DNA from: Gammaproteobacteria bacterium
GTDB taxonomy: Bacteria > Pseudomonadota > Gammaproteobacteria > Xanthomonadales > Rhodanobacteraceae
Direction of reading: 5' to 3'
Length of the DNA: 53,816 nt
Assembly (NCBI GenBank): GCA_021324095.1
Contig: JAJPJT010000100.1
Span: 1 to 53,816, forward strand
This document shows, piece by piece, positions 18,701 through 26,100 of this stretch (the first letter of the stretch is position 1; every line of letters begins with the position of its first letter). Made by a program: the position numbers and the translations under genes. Under the pieces are notes generated by a model. It was not told the origin of the DNA, made no database searches, and saw only the letters and a list, made by a program, of their open reading frames with translations.

Positions 18701-18912
18701 GACTGCTCCAGCGGCGTCGCAACGGTCTGGGCGATGACCTCGGGATTGGCGCCCGGATACTGCGCACGCACCACCACGGTCGGCGGCACCACTTGCGGGT
18801 ATTCGCTGATCGGCAACTGGAATACCGCGATGCCACCGGCAATCAGGAACAGCAGCGACAACACTGCCGCCATGATCGGTCGATCGACAAAAAATTGGGC
18901 AATGTTTTTCAT
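15727..18912 (-). CDS. RND multidrug efflux inner-membrane pump (HAE-1, MexF/OqxB-like)
   Basis: A 1061-residue proton-driven RND transporter that extrudes drugs or other amphiphiles. It begins MKNIAQFFVDRPIMAAVLSL, typical of hydrophobe/amphiphile exporters. It has 12 predicted TM helices with two large periplasmic loops. TM4 carries the proton-relay aspartates in GIVVDDAIVVVEN. Sequence such as FPLCVLLVFLVLSSLYESW and the order of genes resemble MexEF-OprN/OqxAB. It lies 9 bp downstream of the membrane fusion gene and directly upstream of the outer-membrane factor. The substrate cannot be predicted; phenicols and quinolones are typical for this branch. Confidence 0.94.
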   Translation of the reverse strand: MKNIAQFFVDRPIMAAVLSLLFLIAGGIAVFQLPISEYPQVVPPTVVVRAQYPGANPEVIAQTVATPLEQSINGAQGMLYSSSQATSDGTMTLTVTFALGTDLDEAQVEVQNRVAQALPRLPEEVQRLGITTQKSSPDLTMVVHLVSPDHRYDMLYLSNYARLHVQDVLRRLNGIGDVQIFGAGEYSMRVWLDPQKLAQRNLTVGDVVNAIREQNVQVAAGKLNAPPGPGNSAFQLNINTRGRLSSVDDFKDIIVRTDPDGGVVHLRDVARVQLGADQYALRSLLNGQPAVAIPIFARPGSNAIQISDEVRATMARLKQQFPQGVDYRIVYDPTVFVRDSIHAVVETLLEAIALVVLVVILFLQTWRASIIPLISVPVSLIGTFAVMYLIGFSLNALSLFGMVLAIGIVVDDAIVVVENVERHIELGQPPREATRQAMREVTSPIVATALVLCAVFIPTAFISGLTGEFYRQFALTIAISTVISAFNSLTLSPALSAILLLPHDAPKDRLTRGIDLAFGWLFRPFNRRFHRGADRYVEGTRRLQGKGGAALVVYAGLIALTWFGFTHVPTGFVPTQDKQYLVAFAQLPDAASLDRTSDVIKRMSAIALKQPGVLNAVAFPGLSINGFTNASNSGIVFVTLKPFEERRSASLSAGAIAGALNRKFASIQDAYIAVFPPPPVMGLGTIGGFRMQIEDRGQLGFNELYAQTQKLIAAGRKDPVLAGLFSSFQVSVPQVDVYVNREQAKAEGVDLTDAYQTMQAYLGSLYVNDFNRFGRTYQVNVSAEPKFRHDLADIGQLQTRNAKGDMVPLGSFVTVKRGAGPDRVMHYNGYPTAEINGGPAAGYSSGQAQAAMVKLARQLLPNGMSFEWTDLTYQQILAGNTAVLVFPLCVLLVFLVLSSLYESWSLPLAVILIVPMVLLSAIAGVWLSGGDNNIFTQIGLIVLVGLACKNAILIVEFARERQLDGLPRHEAVLEAARLRLRPILMTSIAFIMGVVPLVTSHGAGAEMRHAMGVAVFSGMLGVTIFGLAYTPLFYVLIRAFVERREARKRARADAKPALEGH

Positions 18913-18921
18913 GGGATCAAC

Positions 18922-20166
18922 TCAGTCTTGCGAGTTCTGCGAAGCGACGGCGACAGCTTGGGCTGTGCGTGTGCCGTTCGATTGGGGGACGCTGGTGGCA
19001 TAAACGAGGGCCTTGTCGCGCGCGTCCAGCCGGTTGCCCATCGCCACCAACTGCGGATCCACCTCTACGCCGGGACGTACACGCTGCAGGCCGTTGACCA
19101 CGATCACGTCGCCCGGTCTCAGGCCGGCATCGACGATCCGCAAGCCATGGAACAGGCCACCGATCACGATCCTGCGGTATTGCACCTTGTGGCTTTTGTC
19201 GACCACGTACGCGAATTGGTTGCCAAGGTCGGTTCCGACCGCACGGTCGTCGATCAGGATGCGCGGCTTGGGCTGACCGACCTGCAGGCGCACGTGCGCA
19301 TACAGGCCCGGCGTGAGCAGCCCGTGGATATTGTCGAACACCGCGCGCAAGCGCATGGTTCCCGAGTCGCTGTGCAACTGGTTGTCGACGAAGTCGAGGT
19401 GCCCCACATGCGGGTAGCCCTGCTCATCGGCCAAGCCCATGCTCACGGCCATGCGCGCGCTGCGTCCGTCGGCACGCGCCGCTGCGCGCAAGTGATCCAA
19501 TTTCAACCAGGTGTGCTCGTCCGCATCGAAGTACACGTAAACCGGGTTGACCGAAACGAGAGTGGTGAGCACGTCGGCACTGGTGACGAGATTGCCGGGC
19601 GTCACGCGGGCATTGCTGACGCGGCCGTCGATCGGCGCGCGCACGTCGGTGAATTCCAGGTTCAGCCGCGCCGCCGCCAGCGCTGCATCGGCCGCCGCCA
19701 GCGCCGCCTTGGCACTTTGCGCGGCGGTGATCTGGCTATCGGCGTCTTCCTGCGCGATCGCATGCTTGGCGAGCAGCAATTTTGCGCGACGTGCGTTGGC
19801 GCGAGCCAATTCCAGTTGCGACTGGGCTTGTGCGCACTGCGCGGTGAGCCGGTCCACCTGGGCCTGGAACGGACGCGGATCGATCTTGAACAGCACTTCG
19901 CCCTTGTGCACCAGCGCGCCTTCGGTGAACTTCACCGCCTGCACATAACCACTGACGCGTGGCTGCACCTTGACCGCATCGACTGCCTGCACCTTGCCGA
20001 TGAAATCGGCGCTGTCGGCCACCGGACGTTCGAGAACCTCGGATACGGTCACCTGTGGCGGGCCCGGCGGGGCAATCTGGGCGTTGCCGCTGCGATGGTC
20101 GATGGCGGCCCAGGTGGCAAGCACCGCTGCCACCACCAAACCCATTAGGGTCAGTCTCTTTTTCAT
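18922..20166 (-). CDS. RND efflux periplasmic adaptor (membrane fusion protein)
   Basis: A 414-residue HlyD/AcrA-family adaptor linking pump and outer-membrane duct. ATG 20166 (MKKRLTLMGLVVAAVLATWA) gives an uncleaved signal anchor without a lipobox cysteine. The split lipoyl domain (FIGKVQAVDAVKVQPRVSGY and FTDVRAPIDGRVSNARVTPG) brackets an alpha-hairpin rich in Ala and Gln (about 95-165). Beta-barrel and membrane-proximal domains follow to a Gln/Ser-rich tail. It is the first gene of the operon, divergent from the LysR gene, with palindromes in between. Confidence 0.92.
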   Translation of the reverse strand: MKKRLTLMGLVVAAVLATWAAIDHRSGNAQIAPPGPPQVTVSEVLERPVADSADFIGKVQAVDAVKVQPRVSGYVQAVKFTEGALVHKGEVLFKIDPRPFQAQVDRLTAQCAQAQSQLELARANARRAKLLLAKHAIAQEDADSQITAAQSAKAALAAADAALAAARLNLEFTDVRAPIDGRVSNARVTPGNLVTSADVLTTLVSVNPVYVYFDADEHTWLKLDHLRAAARADGRSARMAVSMGLADEQGYPHVGHLDFVDNQLHSDSGTMRLRAVFDNIHGLLTPGLYAHVRLQVGQPKPRILIDDRAVGTDLGNQFAYVVDKSHKVQYRRIVIGGLFHGLRIVDAGLRPGDVIVVNGLQRVRPGVEVDPQLVAMGNRLDARDKALVYATSVPQSNGTRTAQAVAVASQNSQD

Positions 20167-20194
20167 CGTCACGCTCCCTGCTGAACAGTCGTGC

Positions 20195-20212
20195 CCGGGA
20201 TTGCAATCCCGG
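20195..20212. promoter_or_regulatory. 18-bp perfect palindrome in efflux leader
   Basis: CCGGGATTGCAATCCCGG is a perfect palindrome ending 29 bp upstream of the adaptor gene start. It could be an operator or a leader hairpin. No T-run is present. Confidence 0.5.
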
Positions 20213-20272
20213 AAGAGCGCCCGAAATAAGAACACCGTCGAGTACAGTTAACCCCTTCGCCAGGCATTCCAG

Positions 20273-20291
20273 TCGTGACTCGCAGTCACGA
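20273..20291. promoter_or_regulatory. Candidate LysR operator
   Basis: The arms TCGTGACT (20273-20280) and AGTCACGA (20284-20291) are separated by CGC, a dyad containing the T-N11-A pattern typical of LysR-type binding sites. It lies 20 bp upstream of the LysR start, in the shared divergent control region. Confidence 0.55.
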
Positions 20292-20311
20292 ATCGGTGGA
20301 TAATCGATCCA

Positions 20312-21325
20312 ATGGAAGACTTTTCAGCGATAACGAGCTTCGTCCGTGTGGTCGAAGCCAAGAGTTTCCGGGCCGCCGCGGCGCAACTGGGCATGACCCC
20401 GTCCGGCGTCAGCCGCGCGGTATCGCGGCTGGAAGAGCGCATCGGCGTGCGCCTGCTGTTTCGCAGCACGCGCGCGCTCAATCTTACCGACGACGGGGAA
20501 TCGTTCTATCGGCGCTGCAAGGACATCCTTGCCGACCTCGGCGACGCGGTGGAAGCGCTTGCGTACGCGCGCACCAAACCGCGCGGCAAGCTGCGGGTCG
20601 CCATGAACGTGTCGATCGGGCGCGCAGGGCTGATTCCGAACCTCGCCGATTTCGAAGAACGCTATCCCGACATTCAGCTGGAACTGTCGATGAGCGAGCG
20701 CAATATCGGGCTGATCGAGGAAGGCATCGATTGCGCGATCCGCATGGGCGAGCTGGAGGACTCCAACCTGATCGCGCGCAAGCTGGGCTACTTCAGCAAC
20801 GTGCTATGCGCCTCGCCTGCGTATCTCGCGCGCCACGGCACGCCGTCCACCGTCGAGGATCTCAAGCGCCACCGCTGCATCAACTACATCTATCCCACGA
20901 ACGGCCGGCCGTACCAGTGGCAGTTCGACACCCCGGACGGTCGCATCGCTCTGGACATCGATGCGCACCTCCTGATCAACGACGGCGAATCGGTGATACA
21001 GGCAGCCATGGCGGGCCTCGGCATCATCCAGGTACCGCACTGGCTGGCTGCCGGCCCGATCGGCCACGGCAAATTGCAAGTGATCATGGAAGACACCATC
21101 TCGACGGGTTCGCCGGTGTGGATCGTCTATCCGCAGAAGAAGCATTTGTCCGCGCGTGTCCATGCATTCATCGACTGGGTGCAGGAACTGTTCAGCCGCG
21201 ACAATGTGCCCGCGTGCCGGATGACCGCAAAAGCTGCGGCCGCGCAGACAGGCAGCGAGAGTGCGGCGGCGGATACCGCACGAAGACCCTCAGACATCCG
21301 GCCTGCGCTTGCAATCGACACTTGA
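20312..21325 (+). CDS. LysR-type transcriptional regulator
   Basis: A 337-residue regulator divergent from the RND operon. The winged HTH (1-60: MEDFSAITSFVRVVEAKSFR, then AAAAQLGMTPSGVSRAVSRL) and the long linker helix are typical, followed by the periplasmic-binding-like effector domain (about 90-295). The subgroup with FVRVVEAKSFRAAA and the effector-domain start GKLRVAMNVSIGRAGLIP resembles DhcR/AaeR/CrgA-like regulators. A low-complexity tail of about 45 residues follows the conserved end. Position and the dyad at 20273-20291 suggest autoregulation and control of the pump; the effector is unknown. Confidence 0.9.
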   Translation: MEDFSAITSFVRVVEAKSFRAAAAQLGMTPSGVSRAVSRLEERIGVRLLFRSTRALNLTDDGESFYRRCKDILADLGDAVEALAYARTKPRGKLRVAMNVSIGRAGLIPNLADFEERYPDIQLELSMSERNIGLIEEGIDCAIRMGELEDSNLIARKLGYFSNVLCASPAYLARHGTPSTVEDLKRHRCINYIYPTNGRPYQWQFDTPDGRIALDIDAHLLINDGESVIQAAMAGLGIIQVPHWLAAGPIGHGKLQVIMEDTISTGSPVWIVYPQKKHLSARVHAFIDWVQELFSRDNVPACRMTAKAAAAQTGSESAAADTARRPSDIRPALAIDT

Positions 21326-21758
21326 AAGGCAAGGATCGACGCAGCTATCCGATCGCCACAGCGGTCGCCCGCGTCGCGAAACGACGCTCGCCCTGTCGGT
21401 CACAGGCGAGGAATCTGGGTACGACGGCTGTGCCTTCTTGTATGGCTCCAGCAGCACCGGCGACCGCATGGCAGCAGTCGATCAGCACTTTGTCCGGATT
21501 TGCCTCATAAAACGTCTTGTTGGATATGGGGCCCGGATGTTTCAGGCAGCGGGTGGCGTGAGCAGCCTTTCGACCAGATTGCTGCGAGCGCGCCAGCCGC
21601 ACTGTGAACCTGCGTACCGTGCAGTGAGCGCGGCCCCTGCTCTTGCACTCGTTACTGCGTGCAAGTTTCGAACTCGATCTGCCACGATTGAGTCGCTTTG
21701 AGGGAAGCGGCGAGAGGGAATCGAAACACCGGGGAGGCCGTGTGACAGGAGTTGTCTC
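21326..21758. other. Intergenic region, no supported gene
   Basis: I see no convincing gene in these 433 bp. Short open frames on both strands lack ribosome binding sites and recognisable sequence. The only clear element is the AGGAG at 21747-21751 serving the next gene. Confidence 0.5.
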
Positions 21759-22784
21759 GTGGATTCCACGAACGATCGCGGTATGGCCATGCGTCCATTG
21801 GAAGTATTGGGAATAAGTGACAGCGAGGAACTCGTCTATCGAGCCTTGGTTGAGCGCCACAAGGCCTGCTCGACCCGAATCGCGGTTGATCTCGGGATCG
21901 ACGAGCAGGAAGCAGGTGATTGGCTGGAGCACCTCGAGACTTTGGGCCTGGCGACGTACATGCCGGAAACCCCGAAGGTCTACATTGCCGTCGATCCCGA
22001 ACTGGCGATTGATGCGCTGATCAAGCAACGCCAGCGCGCCCTGGAACAGGCACGGAACTCGATTCCAGCGCTGATGAAATCTTTTTCCCACACTTCGGAC
22101 GCGGATGGGGAGCAGCCTATCCTGGAGTTGATCACCAATCGCGCGTATCTGGGCGCGGTTCTGGATCAGATGTACAAATCGCTCCGCAGTGAAATCCTGC
22201 TGTTCCAGAAAGCGCCAATCCTGGTACCCGCCGCCCGCACGAGCAACATGCTGCCCGTTGGTGGTCAAGTGAGGAGCATTTCCGACAAGACTTTCCTTGA
22301 CTCCTCCGATGGGTTGGCCAATCTGCTCGAAGATATGGCGCTGGGCGAGCAGGCGCGGACCGTCCCTGCATTGCCGTTCAAAATGATGATCGTCGATCGA
22401 CGCACGGCGGTCATGACGCTCGATGGTCAGAGCCCCGAAACCGCGTCGACATTGCTGATCAGGCGCGGCGCGCTGGTTGAGGCGTTGTGCCAATTGTTCG
22501 AGTTCGTCTGGGAGAAGGCGACACCGGTGTTTGCCGTCCCCGACGGTAAGGTGGAATCGGGTTCTCAATTCGGTGAACACTGGATGGAGTCGACCGAGGC
22601 GCTGATTCCGCTGATGGCGGCAGGACTCAACGACAAGGCGATTACCCAGGAACTGCAGATCTCCGCTTCCACCCTCAATCGCCGCGTTGGCGACCTGATG
22701 CGCATGCTGGGTGCGCGCACCCGCTTCCAGCTTGGTGTGCACCTCGCGCAGAAGTTCGCCATGTCCTCGCAGCAATCGTCGTAG
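21759..22784 (+). CDS. Regulator with TrmB-like N-terminal and LuxR-like C-terminal HTH
   Basis: A 341-residue cytosolic protein. The N-terminal part (about 13-80: LEVLGISDSEELVYRALVER to TPKVYIAVDPELAIDALI) reads as a TrmB-type winged helix with its following coiled segment. The middle is a ligand- or dimerisation-type region containing FKMMIVDRRTAVMTL. The C-terminus (about 285-335: LIPLMAAGLNDKAITQELQI and STLNRRVGDLMRMLGARTRF) is a LuxR/GerE-like HTH. The start is GTG 21759, with AGGAG 7 bp upstream; ATG 21783 is an alternative. It lies 331 bp upstream of the giant adhesin in the same direction and is the obvious candidate regulator of it. The ligand is unknown. Confidence 0.75.
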   Translation: MDSTNDRGMAMRPLEVLGISDSEELVYRALVERHKACSTRIAVDLGIDEQEAGDWLEHLETLGLATYMPETPKVYIAVDPELAIDALIKQRQRALEQARNSIPALMKSFSHTSDADGEQPILELITNRAYLGAVLDQMYKSLRSEILLFQKAPILVPAARTSNMLPVGGQVRSISDKTFLDSSDGLANLLEDMALGEQARTVPALPFKMMIVDRRTAVMTLDGQSPETASTLLIRRGALVEALCQLFEFVWEKATPVFAVPDGKVESGSQFGEHWMESTEALIPLMAAGLNDKAITQELQISASTLNRRVGDLMRMLGARTRFQLGVHLAQKFAMSSQQSS

Positions 22785-23115
22785 CTTCCATGACATTCAT
22801 GCCGATCAGGTCGGGCAGGCGGCCTGAATGATTTCTGCCATGGCACAAATCTGTCAGGTTTTTCTATTGCGATCGCACGCCGTCCTCTTCCAGACTCGCC
22901 ACGCATTCCGTTGCGCAGCGTTCGGATTTGAACCGGCGCGCGGAGTGCAACACAAGTCCTGACCGACTCTGAACCACACTTTCAGCTCACCGCCTTCTGG
23001 GCAGGTGGCAGGGGCTGCTTCGTCTCGAAACAACACGCTTGTCCGGCCGCGCCGGCCCGCATGAACCCGCGGCGCTGCCAAACCCAAAGATCACCCGACA
23101 ATCCTGAGGCCGACG
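22785..23115. other. Leader region of adhesin gene
   Basis: These 331 bp have no supported gene. The 3' end holds the adhesin ribosome binding site (GAGG at 23107-23110). An imperfect dyad CATTCA...TGAATG with wide spacing lies around 22795-22830. A promoter could not be placed with confidence. Confidence 0.4.
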
Positions 23116-26100
23116 ATGAACAAGAAGATTTACAGCCTGGTTTGGAACAAATCTCTTCGTCAGGTCGTTGTGGCATCCGAACTGGCAACGGTCAAGGGTG
23201 GTGGTGGGACGGCGGGTGAAGCCAAAGGTTCGCGCACCGGTGTGCGCCGCACCGCGCTCGCGCTGGCGGCGGCACTGGCGTTCGGCATGGCGCCGTGGGT
23301 GATCGCCGCACCCGCGCATGGCCAGACCAACTGCAGCGGCGCGACGGCGACGGCCAAGAATTCGCTCGCGTGCGGCAAGGGCGCCCTGGCGAACGCTGAC
23401 GGCGCGACCGCGGTCGGCGTCGATGCGGTGGCGTCCGGCGCGTATGCCTCGGCTTTCGGCGAGAACTCGGCGGCGCAGGGCGCCTTCAGTGTTGCGTTGG
23501 GTACCGACGCTGTCGCATCGGGCAACTCCTCAATGGCCTTGGGCGATCAGGCCAACAGTGCCAGCGATGACGGCATTGCGATCGGAAAGGGCGCGCACGT
23601 CGCGGCTACGGGCCAGGTCGGCAGCAACTATTCCGGTGGTTACAAGACGGTTCCAACGGAAGGTATTGCGATCGGCGCCGGAGCGAATGTGACGGGCGTG
23701 AATGGCACGGCTCTGGGCGTCAACGCCAACGCCGTTGCGAACAACGCCACGGCTGTGGGTAGCAACGCCTACGCGAGAGGCGCCAGCTCCATTGCACTGG
23801 GCGACAGTGCTGCGGCGATCGGCAAGAACGACATTGCCATTGGTAGTGGCGCGACAACAGGCAGCAGCGTAGGCAACGACATCGCGATCGGTGCGGGCTC
23901 CTATGCGGGCAGCGTTTATGGCGGCAATATCGCGATCGGGCAGGGTGCGCGTGCCGCGGGCTCTGGAAAGTACACAACCGCGATCGGCCATGACGCCAGC
24001 GCGAACGACAAATATGCGACTGCTGTGGGCAATCGTGCCGTCGCGTCGAATAATCTCAGCATGGCCATCGGCGCACGGTCGACGGCGGCCGGATCGGTCT
24101 CCACCGCGCTGGGCGAGTATTCGACGGCAGGTGATGGCGGAGCTACGGCGGTCGGCGCATTTTCGTTTGCGACAGCTGCGGAGAGCACCGCATTGGGCTT
24201 TTCCGCGTTTGCCACGGGGCGAAGCGCGACGGCCCTCGGTGAGAACGCCCATGCGGCAGCTTATTCCACGGCGGTTGGTGCAAACAGTTATGCGATCGGT
24301 TACGGATCGAATGCACTCGGTACTTTTGCATTTGCCGCGGGCCGTGACAGCAATGCGTTGGGCGCAAATTCCGTGGCGATCGGCAACGACTCGCTGGCGG
24401 TGGGCTACCGCTCCTATAGCAGCGGTTCGCGCAGCAACGCGATGGGCTACTTCGCGGCGGCAACGGGCTACGCATCGAACGCCATCGGCTCGAACGCAGT
24501 GGCTTCGGGAGATTCCTCGATCGCGATGGGCAACACCAGCCTGGCAAGCGGCGACTACGCAACAGCTCTCGGCCCATTCGCGGTGGCGCAGGGCTACTCG
24601 TCGGTGGCGCTGGGCGACACTGCCAATGCGCTGAGTGACAACAGCATCGCGATTGGCAAGAATTCCTACGTTGCTTCGACGGGTACGGGTGGATATTCCG
24701 CGCATTATGCGGCTGTGCCAACGCAGGGGATTGCGATCGGCGCGAATGCGAGCGTGACGGGAGTCGAAGGTACCGCACTCGGTGCGGAAGCGACGGCGAG
24801 CAGCCTGTACACGACGGCCCTCGGCACCCACAGTCTGGCGAGCGGTCAATACAGCACGGCGGTTGGCGTCAACGCGCAGGCGACGGGCAGGTCGGATAAC
24901 GCGCTGGGTTTCGGTGCGCAGGCGACCGGTGTGTTGGCGAACGCGTTCGGCACAAATGCGTATGCATCGGGTTCGCGCTCGACGGCCATTGGCCAGCAGG
25001 CTACCGCGACCCAGAACATGTCGACGGCGGTAGGTGCGAGCGCGTTTGCGGACGAGGGATTCTCGACGGCGATCGGTGCGTTCTCGTTTGCCTTGGGCCC
25101 CGACAGCACGACGTTGGGTGCGCATTCGATGGCATGGGGACATTACAGCACGGCGATTGGCTACTCATCTTCGGCCAGTAACGTTGGCTCGACAGCAGTC
25201 GGATTCGCCGCTTCGGCGTACGGATACCTCTCCACGGCGTTGGGTCCAGGTGCTGTCGCGAGGGGTGCACATTCGATTGCGGCAGGCGTCGGTGCGTACA
25301 CGGGGTACTACGCGCAGAACGAGACGGCAATCGGATACTTGGCCAACGCACGCGGCTACGCAAGCACCGCATTGGGCAGTCATGCAACCGCATCCGGAGA
25401 TTCATCGGTGGCGCTTGGCAATACAAGCCTCGCGAGCGGCGACTATGGCACCGCCGTCGGCCCGTTCGCGGTGGCGCAGGGATATTCGTCGGTGGCGCTG
25501 GGTGATACCGCCAATGCGATTGGCGACGAGAGCATCGCGATTGGAAAGAACGCCTACGCGGGGAGCGTGAACAGCATCGCGATCGGAAAGGGCGCCTACG
25601 TCGCGCCGATGGGCGCCAAGAGGAACAAGTACGGCGCCTGGTACTCGGCGCCTACACAAGGGATCGCCGTCGGCGAGAATGCACGCGTGTCGGGTGTGTA
25701 CGGTGTGGCGGTAGGCCGCTATGCGTCTGCAAACAGCCCCAACTCGATTGCGATCGGTACCCACGCTTATGCCAGCGGCAAGTATGGCACCGCGATCGGA
25801 CGCTATGCCTATGCGACCGGCAAGTACGCGACGGCGATTGGGGAAGGCGCGCGCGCCACCGGCCTGTACACGACGGCGCTCGGCTCGAACTCAAGAGCTG
25901 ACGCCGACTTCTCGACGGCTGTCGGTGACAACTCCTACGCGCATCGCAGGTATGCCACGGCAGTCGGCACGGGCGCGTATGCCGGCTATTCGGCCGCCTC
26001 ACTCGGTATCAGCGCACAAGCCAGAGGCAAAGGTTCCACGGCACTCGGAGGCGACAGCGCAGTCTGGTCAAACGGCGGTGTAGCGGTCGGCGGCTACGCT

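Noticed and set aside
21345..22796. 483-residue minus-strand open frame
   Set aside because: It lies opposite the two-HTH regulator and has low-complexity, Arg-rich sequence with no family resemblance.
23530..25143. 537-residue minus-strand open frame inside the adhesin gene (and a 596-residue one at 27307-29097)
   Set aside because: They are antisense shadows of the highly repetitive, GC-rich adhesin. They are Arg/Cys-rich, have no domain and no ribosome binding site.
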